Source of the DNA: Solilutibacter pythonis
GTDB taxonomy: Bacteria > Pseudomonadota > Gammaproteobacteria > Xanthomonadales > Xanthomonadaceae
Direction of reading: 5' to 3'
DNA: 64,000 bases
Assembly (NCBI RefSeq): GCF_003697345.1
Contig: NZ_RFLY01000009.1
Coordinates: 1-64,000, forward strand
The notes under the pieces: model-generated
What the model was told of the DNA's origin: nothing
The model's input: the letters and a program-made list of their open reading frames with translations, nothing else
The model's database searches: none
Part shown: piece after piece, positions 18,346 to 32,022 of the stretch
Position numbering within the stretch: position 1 is the first letter of the stretch
How the letters are laid out: each line of letters begins with the position of its first letter
Program-made: the position numbers and the translations under genes

Positions 18346-18526
18346 GCGAAGGCATCCCGCCCACATGCCATTTCTGCCGGTTCCGCTGGCGACTCTCGCC
18401 TTCGTCCCGCCGATGGCGCCGTCGTTGCCATTCCCGATGGCACCGGGGATCGTGGCCGGGCGGGCGGCGGCAAACGCCCGCGGTGGATCGGCGCGCTCAA
18501 AGCCTGGGCGATGCCGGCAAAGAAAA

Positions 18527-18544
18527 ACGGGCCCGAAGGCCCGT
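18527..18544 (-). terminator. Rho-independent terminator of ompW
   Basis: Seven-bp stem (ACGGGCC / GGCCCGT) with a 4-nt loop; read on the minus strand it follows the ompW stop by 34 nt and runs into TTTTTCTTT. It could also act on the plus strand for the EamA gene. Confidence 0.75.
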
Positions 18545-18577
18545 CTTTCCGTCTGGAGACGTCGATGCGCGCCGCGA

Positions 18578-19189
18578 TCAGAACCGCGCGCCCACGCCCA
18601 CGCCGACCACCCACGGGTCGAGCTTGGCTTCGCCAACCTTCTGGCCGGCCATCTTCACGTCCGACTTGCCCTGCATGTAGCGCGCCTCGGCGCGGGTGAA
18701 CACGCGGTCGGTGATGTTGAAGTCGGCGCCGATGGTGCCGATCGCGCCCTTGGGCGTGCTCATGCCGAAGGTGTTGCCGGCGGCGTCGCGCTCGCCGCTG
18801 ATGTTGGCCTCGTAATAGCCCAGGCCGACATACGGACGGATCGCCTGCTCGGGCTGGCCGAAGTGGTACTGGCCGCTGATCGCGTAAGGCTGCGCCTTGA
18901 CCTGGCTGCCGCCGCCGATCTTGTGGGTGCTCTTGTCGACCGCGCCCCAGGCTTCCACGGCGATGTTGGGGGTGATGTGATAAGCGGCCGAGAGTGTCGG
19001 CATGCCGCTGCCCTTCACGCCGGTGTTGGGCGCGTCGAAGGCATTCGTGCGCGGCTTGATGTGGGCATAGCCACCGGCGATGGAAAAGCGCTTGCTGCCC
19101 GCGGTGTCCGTGGAATCCTGCGCGAAGGCGGCGGGGGCGGACAGGACGAACGCACCGGCGATGGCGAGGCTCAGGGTGCGAAATTTCAT
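18578..19189 (-). CDS. ompW: OmpW-like outer-membrane protein
   Basis: 203 residues with signal peptide (MKFRTLSLAIAGAFVLSAPAAFA). The mature protein shows the OmpW-type small barrel pattern: GGYAHIKP at the start, ITPNIAVEAWGAV, GQYHFGQPEQAIRPYVGLGYYEA, and a terminal aromatic (VVGVGVGARF). OmpW forms a narrow eight-stranded channel for hydrophobic compounds. An AGGAGATCCCC ribosome-binding site lies just before the ATG. Flanked downstream by a clear terminator. Confidence 0.85.
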   Translation of the reverse strand: MKFRTLSLAIAGAFVLSAPAAFAQDSTDTAGSKRFSIAGGYAHIKPRTNAFDAPNTGVKGSGMPTLSAAYHITPNIAVEAWGAVDKSTHKIGGGSQVKAQPYAISGQYHFGQPEQAIRPYVGLGYYEANISGERDAAGNTFGMSTPKGAIGTIGADFNITDRVFTRAEARYMQGKSDVKMAGQKVGEAKLDPWVVGVGVGARF

Positions 19190-19430
19190 GGGGATCTCCT
19201 TGGTATCGTTTCGCCCTTCGGAGTGGGCGGGGGATACCTTATCGACGCCCTCATGAATACTTGCTGGGCCGGCGGGATCGCGGCGGGGCGGTGTTCAGTC
19301 TCGATCCGGGGAGGCTTGGGAAATTGTTTCCGGGTCAAAAGATCGGCGTGGCCACCATCCGCCCCCGTGTATTTGTGGCGGGCGGCTTTCTCCGGCCACA
19401 ATAGGGCCTCGACACATCCCCGGAGCGGTC

Positions 19431-20855
19431 ATGGCTGAATTGAAGGAAGCGCGCGTCCCCGACATCGGTAGCGACAGCGACGTCCCGGTGATCGAGTTGC
19501 TGGTCAAGCCTGGCGATACCGTCGTCAGGGACCAGGGTCTGGTCACGCTGGAGTCGGACAAGGCGACGATGGAAGTGCCTTCCCCCTTCGCCGGCATCGT
19601 GAAGGAAGTGAAGGTGGAGCTGGGCGACACGCTTTCGTCCGACGACCTGGTGGCGCTGATCGAAGTCGGCGAAGAGGCCGGCGCTTCCGTCGATGCGCCG
19701 CCGCGCGCCGAGCCCGTCGCCGCCCGGCCCACCGCCCGCGCCAGCGAGACCGGGACGAAGGTCGAGCCGGTCGAGGTGCCGGCCACGCCCGATCGCCTGA
19801 GCGAGGCGTCGATCGAACAAGTCGACGACCTGACCGCGCGTCGTTCCGCGCGCGGCGAATCCGCCGATCTTGCCGATGCCGAGCCGGGCCGCCCCGCCGT
19901 GCGCTTCGAGGCCGATGCCGTGCTGCCCGGCAAGGTGCCCTATGCCAGCCCGGCGGTACGCCTGTTCGCCCGCGAACTGGGCGTCGATCTGATGCAGGTG
20001 AGCGGCAGCGCCGACAAGGGCCGGATCACCCGCGCCGACGTTCAGCGGTTCGTGAAGACGCTGATGGAAGGCGGCCGCCGGCCGCCGGCCGCCGGTGCGG
20101 CGCTGACTGGCGGCGGCCTCGACCTGCTGCCGTGGCCGAAGGTGGATTTCGCCCGGTTCGGCGAGATCGAGGTCAAGCCGCTGCCGAGGATCAAGAAACT
20201 CTCCGGCGCCAACCTGGCCCGCAACTGGGCGATGATCCCGCACGTCACCCAATTCGACAGCGCCGACATCACCGACCTGGAAGCGCTCCGCGTCCAGCTC
20301 AACAAGGAAAACGAGAAAGCCGGCATCAAGCTCACCATGCTGGCCTTCCTCATGAAGGCGGTGGTCTCGCTGCTGAAGCAATACCCCGATTTCAACGCCT
20401 CGCTGGACGAGACCGGCGAAAATCTGACGCTCAAGAAGTATTTCCACATCGGCTTCGCCGCCGACACGCCGAACGGCCTGGTCGTCCCGGTGGTGCGCGA
20501 TTGCGACAAGAAGGGCGTGATCGAGATCGCACAGGAAACCTCGGCGCTGGCGAAGAAGGCGCGCGAAGGCAAACTTGGCCCGGCCCAGATGCAAGGCGGC
20601 TGCTTCAGCATCAGCTCGCTCGGCGGTATCGGCGGCACAGCCTTCACGCCGATCGTCAACGCGCCGGAAGTGGCCATCCTCGGCGTGTCGAAGTCGGACA
20701 TCCAGCCGGTCTGGAATGGCCGGGAATTCGCCCCGCGGCTCATGCTGCCGCTCAGCCTGAGCTATGACCATCGGGTGATCGACGGCGCCGCGGCGGCGCG
20801 TTTCACCGCCGCGCTGGCGCGGCTCCTGGCCGACATGCGGCGCGTCCTGCTGTAG
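19431..20855 (+). CDS. aceF: dihydrolipoamide acetyltransferase (E2 of pyruvate dehydrogenase)
   Basis: 474 residues with one N-terminal lipoyl domain (lipoyl Lys44 in LESDKATMEV), a linker, the peripheral subunit-binding domain (YASPAVRLFARELGVDL ... GRITRADVQRFV, about 165-205) and the catalytic domain ending in the active-site motif YDHRVIDGAAAARF. Forms the core of the pyruvate dehydrogenase complex, making acetyl-CoA. No aceE is visible next to it; E1 must lie elsewhere, as in Xanthomonas. A 10-bp gap and the same orientation link it to the MscS gene and then lpdA. Confidence 0.95.
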   Translation: MAELKEARVPDIGSDSDVPVIELLVKPGDTVVRDQGLVTLESDKATMEVPSPFAGIVKEVKVELGDTLSSDDLVALIEVGEEAGASVDAPPRAEPVAARPTARASETGTKVEPVEVPATPDRLSEASIEQVDDLTARRSARGESADLADAEPGRPAVRFEADAVLPGKVPYASPAVRLFARELGVDLMQVSGSADKGRITRADVQRFVKTLMEGGRRPPAAGAALTGGGLDLLPWPKVDFARFGEIEVKPLPRIKKLSGANLARNWAMIPHVTQFDSADITDLEALRVQLNKENEKAGIKLTMLAFLMKAVVSLLKQYPDFNASLDETGENLTLKKYFHIGFAADTPNGLVVPVVRDCDKKGVIEIAQETSALAKKAREGKLGPAQMQGGCFSISSLGGIGGTAFTPIVNAPEVAILGVSKSDIQPVWNGREFAPRLMLPLSLSYDHRVIDGAAAARFTAALARLLADMRRVLL

Positions 20856-20864
20856 GCTCCGCGC

Positions 20865-22004
20865 ATGCAGCCCGACGCCGCCAGCCAGGTCGAGCGCGTC
20901 GCCGAACGCGTGCGCGATGGCGTCGATACGCGTGCGCTGAGCGGCCTGCAACCGTTGCTGGAATACCGGCTGGTCGAACTGGGCGGCAGCATGCTGACGG
21001 TCGGCGGCGTGCTGAGCGCGCTGCTGGCGGTGGTGGCGATGCTGCTGCTTTCGCGGTTGGCCGGCAGCGCCATCAAGCGCTACGGCAAGCGCAACCCGCG
21101 TGCCAACCCCGCATCGTTGTACACGGTCTCACGCATCCTGCATTACCTGCTGCTGGCGCTCGGCGTGATGTGGGCGCTGGACGCGCTCGGCATCCCGATG
21201 AGCAAGTTCACCGTGTTCGCCGGCGCGCTCGGCGTCGGTCTCGGCTTCGGCTTGCAGCAGATATTCAGCAACTTCGTCTCCGGCCTGATCCTGCTGTTCG
21301 ACCGCTCGCTGAAAGTGGGTGACTTCATCCAGCTCGACGACAACGCGCGCGGCGTGGTCAAGGCGATCAACATCCGCTCGACCCAGATCACCAGCAACGA
21401 CAATATCGACATGCTGGTGCCGAATTCCGAATTCGTCAGCAAGCGCGTCACCAACTGGACCTATCGCTCGGTCAATCGCCGCATCCGCGTGCCGTTCGGC
21501 GTCGCCTACGGCGTGGATAAGGAATTGGTGAAGAAAGCGGCGCTGGAGGCGGCGTCGAACGTTCCCTTCACCCTCAGCATGACTGGCGACAAGGCGCCGC
21601 AGGTCTGGTTGGTGGAATTTGGCGACAGCAGCGTGAATTTCATCCTCGCGGTCTGGCTGACCGAGGCCGCCGCGCGCCGCAACGTGGCGGTCAAGGCCGC
21701 CTACATGTGGGAATTGGACACGGCGCTCAAGAAATACGGCATCGAGATTCCGTTCCCGCAACAGGATCTGCGCCTGCGCAGCTTGTTCGGCCTGGAAGGC
21801 GCGCAGGCACTGGCCGCCCTGCGCGGGCAAGTGCCCGAACGGGACGACGATGCCTCCCCCGAAAACCAACAGCTCGGCGAGGAAGAACGCGCGCGGCTGG
21901 CGCGCAACGATGCGCGCGCCGACGCCGAACGCGAGATCGAGACCGACGCGCTGGCAGAAAGACAATTGCAACAAGCACGGAGAGACCACGATGGCCCAGG
22001 TTGA
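20865..22004 (+). CDS. MscS-family mechanosensitive channel
   Basis: 379 residues. N-terminal hydrophobic helices (VGGVLSALLAVVAMLLLSRLAG; ILHYLLLALGVMWALDALGI) precede the pore-lining MscS signature GALGVGLGFGLQQIFSNFVSGLILLFDRSLKVGDFI, then the cytosolic vestibule; the C-terminal 60 residues are charged and likely disordered. Gates on membrane tension to release osmolytes. It lies between aceF and lpdA with 10 bp upstream and a 14-bp overlap downstream (lpdA ATG at 21991 lies inside its 3' end), so it is transcribed with the pyruvate dehydrogenase genes. Confidence 0.92.
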   Translation: MQPDAASQVERVAERVRDGVDTRALSGLQPLLEYRLVELGGSMLTVGGVLSALLAVVAMLLLSRLAGSAIKRYGKRNPRANPASLYTVSRILHYLLLALGVMWALDALGIPMSKFTVFAGALGVGLGFGLQQIFSNFVSGLILLFDRSLKVGDFIQLDDNARGVVKAINIRSTQITSNDNIDMLVPNSEFVSKRVTNWTYRSVNRRIRVPFGVAYGVDKELVKKAALEAASNVPFTLSMTGDKAPQVWLVEFGDSSVNFILAVWLTEAAARRNVAVKAAYMWELDTALKKYGIEIPFPQQDLRLRSLFGLEGAQALAALRGQVPERDDDASPENQQLGEEERARLARNDARADAEREIETDALAERQLQQARRDHDGPG

Positions 22005-23778
22005 AGTGAAAGTTCCCGACATCGGCGGCCATGCCGACGTGCCGGTGATCGAGGTGCTGGTGAAGCCGGGCGAGGTCGTCGCCCGGGATCAGGGGCTCGT
22101 CACGCTGGAATCCGACAAGGCGACGATGGAAGTCCCCTCCAGCGTGGCCGGCACGGTGAAGGAAGTGAAAGTGACGCTGGGTGATACGCTCTCGGAAGGC
22201 GGCGTCGTGGCGATCGTCGAGACCGAAGGCGAGGCCGCCGCCGTGCCGGAAACGCCGGCCCCGGCCGGAAAGCCCGCATCCGCCAGGCCCCCCGAAACGC
22301 CGCCGCCGGCGAAGGCGGAAACCGCATCCGCGCCGAAGGCGGCTTCCGCCAGCGGTCAGCCCGCCGACATCGAATGCGCGATGGTGGTGATCGGCGCCGG
22401 CCCCGGCGGCTACACCGCCGCCTTCCGCGCCGCCGACCTCGGCCTCGATACCGTGCTCGTCGAGCGCTACGACACGCTCGGCGGCGTCTGCCTCAACGTC
22501 GGCTGCATTCCTTCGAAGGCGTTGCTGCACGCCGCGGAAGTGATCGACGCCGCCGCGCATGCCTCGGATTTCGGCGTGCGCTTTGGCAAGCCCGAGATCG
22601 ACGTCGAGCAACTGCGCGGCTATAAGGAAAAAGTCGTCGGCCAGCTCACCAAGGGATTGGCCGGCATGGCGAAACAGCGCAAGGTGCGCACCGTGCGGGG
22701 CACGGCGAAGTTCGCATCGCCGCATGAGCTCGTCATCGAAGAGGCGGGCGGTAAGATCCAGCGGCTGCGCTTCCGGTATTGCGTCATCGCCGCCGGCTCC
22801 CAGGCGGTGAAGCTGCCCGGCTTCCCCTGGGACGACCCGCGCGTCATGGATTCCACCGACGCCCTCGCGCTTGCCGAGGTGCCGAAGAAACTGCTGGTGG
22901 TCGGCGGCGGCATCATCGGGCTGGAGATGGCCACCGTCTATCGTGGCCTCGGCAGTGAAGTGACCGTGGTGGAGCTGGCGCCGCAACTCATCCCCGGTGC
23001 CGATGCCGACCTGGTCAGGCCGCTGGCCGCGCGCCTCAAGGCGCAGGGCGTCGCCGTGCATCTGCGGACCAAGGTGGTGGAAGCCAAGGCGCAGAAAAAC
23101 GGCATTCACTGCGCCTTCGAAGGCGAAAGCCTGCCCGAGGCCAAGCGCTACGACCGTGTGCTGGTGGCGGTGGGCCGCAGCGCCAACGGCGGCAAGCTCG
23201 ATGCCGAAAAGGCCGGCGTCGCGGTGGGCGAGCGCGGGCTGATCCCGGTCGATGCCGAAATGCGCACCAACGTGCCGCACATCTTCGCCATCGGCGACCT
23301 GATCGGCCAGCCGATGCTGGCGCACAAGGCCACCCACGAAGGCAAACTGGCCGCGGAAGTGGCGGCGGGCGAGAAGAAGACGTGGGTGGCGCGGGTGATC
23401 CCCAGCGTGGCCTATACCGACCCCGAGATCGCCTGGGTCGGCGTGAATGAGAACGAGGCGAAGGAAAAAGGTCTGAAGATCGGCGTCGGCAAGTTCCCGT
23501 GGGCCGCCTCGGGCCGCGCGATCGGCCTTGGCCGCACCGAAGGCTTCACCAAGCTGGTATTCGACGAGGAAAGCCACCGGGTGATCGGTGGCGGCATCGT
23601 CGGCCCGCATGCGGGCGAATTGATCAGCGAAGTGGCGCTGGCCATCGAGATGGGCAGCGAGGCGGCCGACATCGGCCACACCATCCACCCGCACCCGACC
23701 CTGGGAGAATCCGTCGGCATGGCCGCCGAGGTCTACGAAGGCACCATCACCGATCTCTACATTCCGAAGAAAAAATAG
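21991..23778 (+). CDS. lpdA: dihydrolipoyl dehydrogenase (E3) with N-terminal lipoyl domain
   Basis: 595 residues, about 120 longer than a plain E3 because it begins with its own lipoyl domain (lipoyl Lys43 in LESDKATMEV, nearly identical to that in aceF) and a Pro/Ala-rich linker. The flavoprotein part starts MVVIGAGPGGYTAAFRAADLG and contains the redox disulfide GGVCLNVGCIPSKALL and the C-terminal dimer motif HPHPTLGESV. Reoxidises dihydrolipoyl groups with NAD+. Lipoyl-E3 fusions are known in Xanthomonadaceae and Neisseria. The ATG sits inside the 3' end of the MscS gene; GGAGAG precedes it. Confidence 0.95.
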   Translation: MAQVEVKVPDIGGHADVPVIEVLVKPGEVVARDQGLVTLESDKATMEVPSSVAGTVKEVKVTLGDTLSEGGVVAIVETEGEAAAVPETPAPAGKPASARPPETPPPAKAETASAPKAASASGQPADIECAMVVIGAGPGGYTAAFRAADLGLDTVLVERYDTLGGVCLNVGCIPSKALLHAAEVIDAAAHASDFGVRFGKPEIDVEQLRGYKEKVVGQLTKGLAGMAKQRKVRTVRGTAKFASPHELVIEEAGGKIQRLRFRYCVIAAGSQAVKLPGFPWDDPRVMDSTDALALAEVPKKLLVVGGGIIGLEMATVYRGLGSEVTVVELAPQLIPGADADLVRPLAARLKAQGVAVHLRTKVVEAKAQKNGIHCAFEGESLPEAKRYDRVLVAVGRSANGGKLDAEKAGVAVGERGLIPVDAEMRTNVPHIFAIGDLIGQPMLAHKATHEGKLAAEVAAGEKKTWVARVIPSVAYTDPEIAWVGVNENEAKEKGLKIGVGKFPWAASGRAIGLGRTEGFTKLVFDEESHRVIGGGIVGPHAGELISEVALAIEMGSEAADIGHTIHPHPTLGESVGMAAEVYEGTITDLYIPKKK

Positions 23779-23799
23779 CGAGGTCCGCCCGCCGGCGAC

Positions 23800-23997
23800 T
23801 CAGGCGGGCAGGGGCTGGCCGGCGCGCCGGGCCTCGATGCGTTTCCAGACCTTCTCGTGCAGATGGAAAGCGACGGTGTTGCAGGTCGGCTCGACCAGCG
23901 CCAACGCGCCGCCGACCCAAAGGCTGCCGGTCATCAGCCAGCCGACCAGAAAGGCGACGCTGAAATGGACGCAGGCGAAGCTGAAAGTCTTGGACAT
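23800..23997 (-). CDS. DUF2061 membrane protein
   Basis: 65 residues, full length for the family: MSKTFSFACVHFSVAFLVGWLMTGSLWVGGALALVEPTCNTVAFHLHEKVW. Two hydrophobic segments with a Pro between them. DUF2061 proteins are small predicted membrane proteins of unknown role. In-frame ATGs at 24009 and a longer frame to 24057 exist; the conserved part starts at 23997. Confidence 0.8.
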   Translation of the reverse strand: MSKTFSFACVHFSVAFLVGWLMTGSLWVGGALALVEPTCNTVAFHLHEKVWKRIEARRAGQPLPA

Positions 23998-24128
23998 GAC
24001 GAAATCCATTGAATGATATTTCGTTTCATTTAGTGACGGGTCACAGCGATTGTCCAATTCAACCGATCGCCTGTTTCGATTTGTCTTATCTATCGAAAGA
24101 GACGGTTGGAACTGAATGGAGGCTTGGC

Positions 24129-24158
24129 TTGTCTCGGCTTTTTCACGCCTGCTATACT
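24129..24158 (+). promoter_or_regulatory. candidate sigma-70 promoter of the atp operon
   Basis: TTGTCT at 24129-24134 and TATACT at 24153-24158 with an 18-bp spacer, 54 bp upstream of the atpI start. It is the best consensus match in the gap between the DUF2061 gene and atpI. Confidence 0.5.
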
Positions 24159-24211
24159 TTCAAGGCTTCGCGGGGCCGGTTTTCGGCCGGAAGCGCGCCG
24201 CAGGAAAGCCC

Positions 24212-24606
24212 ATGTACGATCCAGTCGCCCGATCCAAGCGGATGGTGAGGCAGGCCGCCTTGCGGCAGATGTTGGCAGTGGCGTTGGCCGCCGTGGCCGC
24301 CGGATTTCTGGCGCCCGGGGGGCTTCGCTTCGGTCTCGGTGTATTCGTCGGTGGTCTGGCCGTTGCCCTGGGCAACTGGCTGGCCGCGCGGATCGCCTTG
24401 GCAGGGGGCGTGGCGCCCGCCAACGTCGTGCTGGTTCGCTGGTTCGCCGGCATCGTCGTGCGCTGGGGCGTGTTCCTGGCGGTGATGGTCGGGGCCGTCG
24501 CGGCATGGAAACTGCCGCCATTGGCCCTGCTGATCGGCGTGCTGGCGGCACTGGTCGCTTATGTGGTGTCGGTATCGTTGAAAACTGTCAGGAATTCCAA
24601 CCAGTG

Positions 24607-24607
<1 letters not shown>
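24212..24607 (+). CDS. atpI: ATP synthase protein I
   Basis: 131 residues, four hydrophobic segments; starts MYDPVARSKRMVRQAALRQML. AtpI is the first gene of the operon and helps assemble the c-ring. A CAGGAAAG site precedes the ATG. Its stop overlaps the atpB start (TGATG at 24605-24609). Confidence 0.82.
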
Positions 24608-25756
<1,149 letters not shown>

Positions 25757-25853
25757 TCTCCGGCTTGCGGGGCGTGGCCGCGCATCGCCGGCCACGCCCG
25801 GTTCCAACCGCGTCGCAAGGCGCGAAGCCTGAAGTCAACGCCGAGACCCGGAC

Positions 25854-26324
25854 ATGAACATCAATCTCACCCTGATCGCACAAGCGATCGCCTTCGCCGG
25901 CTTGATCCTGCTGGTGGCCAAGTTCATCTGGCCGCCGCTGCTCAATGCCATCGAGGAGCGCCAGAAGAAGATCGCCGAGGGCCTCGCGGCCGCCGACAAC
26001 AGCCAGAAGGCGCTGGCCCAGGCCGAGGAAAAGGCCAACGAGGAACTCAAGGTCGCGCGGGCCAAGGCCAACGAGATCATCGAGCAGGCCCATCAACGCG
26101 CCAACCAGATCGTCGAGGCCGCGCGCCACGAGGCGGTCGAGGAAGGCGTGCGGCAGAAGGCCATCGTCGAGGCCGACATCGCCGCCAGCGCCAACCGCGC
26201 CCGCGAGGATCTGCGCAGGCAGGTATCGATGCTGGCGGTGGCCGGCGCCGAGAAGCTGATCCGCCGCGAGATCGACCCGAACGCGCACAAGGCGCTGCTG
26301 GACGAACTGGCTGCCGAGATCTGA
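25854..26324 (+). CDS. atpF: F0F1 ATP synthase subunit b
   Basis: 156 residues. N-terminal membrane helix ([30 protein letters not shown]) followed by a long charged coiled-coil ([17 protein letters not shown] ... [16 protein letters not shown]), the stator stalk. Separated from atpH by one base. Confidence 0.95.
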   Translation: MNINLTLIAQAIAFAGLILLVAKFIWPPLLNAIEERQKKIAEGLAAADNSQKALAQAEEKANEELKVARAKANEIIEQAHQRANQIVEAARHEAVEEGVRQKAIVEADIAASANRAREDLRRQVSMLAVAGAEKLIRREIDPNAHKALLDELAAEI

Positions 26325-26325
26325 C

Positions 26326-26853
26326 ATGAGCCAGAACGCCACCCTCGCCCGTCCCTACGCCCGCGCCGCGTGGCTGGCCGCCCGCGATGCGGGTGGCGCG
26401 GCCGCATGGTCGGAAGCGCTGGGCTTCGCCGCCCGCGTGGCCGCCGATCCTCAGGTGGACAGCCTGCTGGGCGATCCGCGTCTGAGCCGCGACGACGCGG
26501 TCAAGCTGCTTTCGCCGGAAAACGCCAGCGAGGCCGTGCAGGGCTTCATCCGCCTGCTGGCCGAAAACGGTCGCATGAAGCTGCTGCCGGAAATCGCCGG
26601 TTTGTTCGAACAACTGCGCGCCGAAGCGCAGCGCGTCGTCCGGGCGAAAGTCATCACGGCCGCGCCGATATCCCAGCCGGAGCTGGGCAGGCTGGTCGAG
26701 GCGTTGAAACGTCGCTTCGGTCGGGAGGTCGAGGCCGAGGTCAGCATCGACGAATCGCTGATCGGCGGCGCGCTGATCGACGCCGGCGACGTGGTGATCG
26801 ACGGCTCGCTCAGGGGCAAGCTGGCCCGGCTGGAAACGGCATTGGCGCAGTAG
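26326..26853 (+). CDS. atpH: F0F1 ATP synthase subunit delta
   Basis: 175 residues. Begins MSQNATLARPYARAAWLAARD, the conserved OSCP/delta start, and ends with the DVVIDGSLRGKLARLETAL signature. Links the stator to the alpha3beta3 head. Confidence 0.95.
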   Translation: MSQNATLARPYARAAWLAARDAGGAAAWSEALGFAARVAADPQVDSLLGDPRLSRDDAVKLLSPENASEAVQGFIRLLAENGRMKLLPEIAGLFEQLRAEAQRVVRAKVITAAPISQPELGRLVEALKRRFGREVEAEVSIDESLIGGALIDAGDVVIDGSLRGKLARLETALAQ

Positions 26854-26955
26854 GGCGGGCATCGCGCGCGACTTTTTGCCGCGCGCCGGGCCCACTTCCA
26901 AACAAGATGAAACCGTCGTGCCGCAGGCGCGGCACACGACACAGGAACCACAGAC

Positions 26956-28506
<1,551 letters not shown>

Positions 28507-28593
28507 TGGAAGGGATCAGGGGCCAGCAAAGGCGGCTTACCTGACCCCCGACCCCTGGTCTCTGAACCCTAGAGCGAGCAAAGCGAGCAAAAA

Positions 28594-29460
28594 ATGGCAG
28601 GCGGACGCGAAATCAAAACCAAGATCAAGTCGGTGCAGAACACCCGCAAGGTGACGCGCGCACTGGAAATGGTCTCGGCCTCCAAGATCCGCAAGGCGCA
28701 GGAGCGCATGAAGGCCTCGCGTCCGTATGCGCGGGCGATGAAGCAGTTGATCGGCCATGTCGCCCAGGCCAACGGCAGTGACTACGTGCATCCGTGGATG
28801 GTCGAGCGCAAGAGTGTCAAGCGCGTTGGTTACATCATCGTCTCCTCCGACCGCGGCTTGGCCGGCGGCCTCAACAACAACCTGTTCCGTAAGCTGCTGG
28901 GCGAGATACGCAAGTGGCACGAGCAGGGCGTGGAAGTGGATATCGTCACCATCGGCCAGAAGGCGTCGGTGTTCTTCCGCCGCATCAAGGTCAACATGCT
29001 GGCGACGGTGACGCACCTTGGCGATACCCCGCACGTCGAGCAGCTGATCGGCGTGATCAAGGTGATGCTGGATGCCTACGACGCCGGTAGCGTCGATCGC
29101 GTGATGCTTTGCTACAACGACTTCGTCAACACCATGACCCAGCGCGCGGCCTTCGACCAGTTGCTGCCGCTGCCGCCGGCCGAGGCGCAGATGGCCCGCC
29201 ACAGTTGGGACTACCTCTACGAGCCGGATGCGCAAACGGTGCTGGAGCACCTGATGGCTCGTTACGTGGAATCGCTGGTGTACCAGGCGGTGATGGAAAA
29301 CGTCGCCTCCGAGCACGCCGCGCGCATGGTGGCGATGAAGGCGGCCAGCGACAACGCCACGAAGCTGATCGGCACGCTCAACCTGGTCTACAACAAGGCC
29401 CGCCAGGCGGCGATCACGCAAGAGATTTCGGAAATCGTGGGCGGCGCGGCGGCGGTCTGA
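28594..29460 (+). CDS. atpG: F0F1 ATP synthase subunit gamma
   Basis: 288 residues; starts [36 protein letters not shown] and ends with the conserved [23 protein letters not shown]. Central rotor shaft. No clear Shine-Dalgarno sequence; the start is preceded by a duplicated GCGAGCAAA at 28574-28591. Confidence 0.95.
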   Translation: MAGGREIKTKIKSVQNTRKVTRALEMVSASKIRKAQERMKASRPYARAMKQLIGHVAQANGSDYVHPWMVERKSVKRVGYIIVSSDRGLAGGLNNNLFRKLLGEIRKWHEQGVEVDIVTIGQKASVFFRRIKVNMLATVTHLGDTPHVEQLIGVIKVMLDAYDAGSVDRVMLCYNDFVNTMTQRAAFDQLLPLPPAEAQMARHSWDYLYEPDAQTVLEHLMARYVESLVYQAVMENVASEHAARMVAMKAASDNATKLIGTLNLVYNKARQAAITQEISEIVGGAAAV

Positions 29461-30927
<1,467 letters not shown>

Positions 30928-30953
30928 CCGCGGCGGGCTGAAGGGAGAATCCG

Positions 30954-31379
30954 ATGGCTAACACCCTCCGTTGCGACATCGTCAGCGCCGAGGCCGAGAT
31001 ATTCAGTGGCGAGGCCACGATGGTCGTCGCCACCGGCGAAGTGGGCGAGCTGGGCATCGCGCCCAGGCACGCACCGCTGATCACCCGCCTCAAGCCCGGC
31101 AAGGTCGTCGTGACCACGCCGGCCGGCGAGCAACTCGACTTCGCCATCTCCGGCGGCATCCTGGAAGTGCAGCCTGAAGTCGTCACCGTGCTGGCGGACA
31201 CCGCCGTGCGCGCCGATGACATCGACGAAGCGGCCGTGCGCGCCGCCAAGGAAGAGGCCGAGCGCATCCTGGCCAACCGTGGCGAGGCGATGGAAGTGGC
31301 CGAGGCGCAGAAGCGGCTGGCCGAGGTCACGGCCCAGCTTGCCGCGCTGGAGCGCCTGCGCAAGAACCTTAAGCACTGA
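30954..31379 (+). CDS. atpC: F0F1 ATP synthase subunit epsilon
   Basis: 141 residues. N-terminal beta domain ([38 protein letters not shown]) and a C-terminal two-helix inhibitory domain ([19 protein letters not shown]). Last gene of the operon; GGGAGAATCC precedes the start; a terminator follows at 31401. Confidence 0.95.
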   Translation: MANTLRCDIVSAEAEIFSGEATMVVATGEVGELGIAPRHAPLITRLKPGKVVVTTPAGEQLDFAISGGILEVQPEVVTVLADTAVRADDIDEAAVRAAKEEAERILANRGEAMEVAEAQKRLAEVTAQLAALERLRKNLKH

Positions 31380-31400
31380 TTTTCCGCGTTCGCGGGATGG

Positions 31401-31426
31401 AAAGCGGCGGATCATCCGCCGCTTTT
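31401..31426 (+). terminator. Rho-independent terminator of the atp operon
   Basis: Eleven-bp stem (31401-31411 with 31415-31425) and a 3-nt loop, 22 nt after the atpC stop; the 3' arm ends in TTTT. Confidence 0.85.
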
Positions 31427-31505
31427 CCGTCGTGTGCCCGTCGCGTCGCCGTCGCCTGGCGGATTTGTCGGCCAAGGTGGCGGAAGGCGGCGTTTTCCCC
31501 CGGCG

Positions 31506-31907
31506 CTAGGCGCCTGCCGGTGGCTTGCGCTTGTATATCCAGTGACGTGAAAGCACGAAGCCGGCCACGCCCAGCGCGATTTCGACCACCGGCTTGGCCA
31601 GCCACGCCCAGGCGATGCCGAAATAGTCGTCCACCCGCGTCACCGCCCAGGTGCTGACGAACGTGGTGCCGATCCACATCGCCAGGAAGCGCGCGAACTG
31701 CACGCGCCCGATCTCGGTATCCCCGTCGGCGAACGTGTAGCGTCCGTTGAGCCAGTAACCCAGCAGCGCACCGCTGATGCGGCCGGCGATGTTGGCGTGC
31801 GCCACCGATAGCCAGAGATGGCTGAGCAGCACCATCACCCCCCAGTCCAGGAGCCACTGGATGCCGCCGACTAGCAGATAACCGCCTGCGTGTCGGCGCA
31901 GGCTCAT
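31506..31907 (-). CDS. GtrA-like membrane protein
   Basis: 133 residues with four hydrophobic segments: GYLLVGGIQWLLDWGVMVLLSH, ISGALLGYWLNGRYTFAD (the GtrA signature around LNGRYTF), FLAMWIGTTFVSTWAV and AWLAKPVVEIALGVAGFVLSRHWIY. GtrA proteins are thought to act with glycosyltransferases in flipping lipid-linked sugars across the inner membrane. No glycosyltransferase is beside it. ATG at 31907 begins MSLRRHAGGYLLVGG; longer open sequence upstream is not conserved-looking. Convergent with atpC. Confidence 0.8.
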   Translation of the reverse strand: MSLRRHAGGYLLVGGIQWLLDWGVMVLLSHLWLSVAHANIAGRISGALLGYWLNGRYTFADGDTEIGRVQFARFLAMWIGTTFVSTWAVTRVDDYFGIAWAWLAKPVVEIALGVAGFVLSRHWIYKRKPPAGA

Positions 31908-32022
31908 GGGAGGCGTTCCAGGCGGTGGAAGGGCATGAGGCGGCACGGGGGAATCGGTGGCGCATCGTAGCAATGCGCCACCGCGTGGTCGTTAGAATAT
32001 TGTCACGAATCAGGAGCCGTCC

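Noticed and set aside
24106-24606. Upstream extension of atpB
   Set aside because: The frame is open but reads through atpI and its promoter; the conserved subunit a begins at the ATG overlapping the atpI stop.
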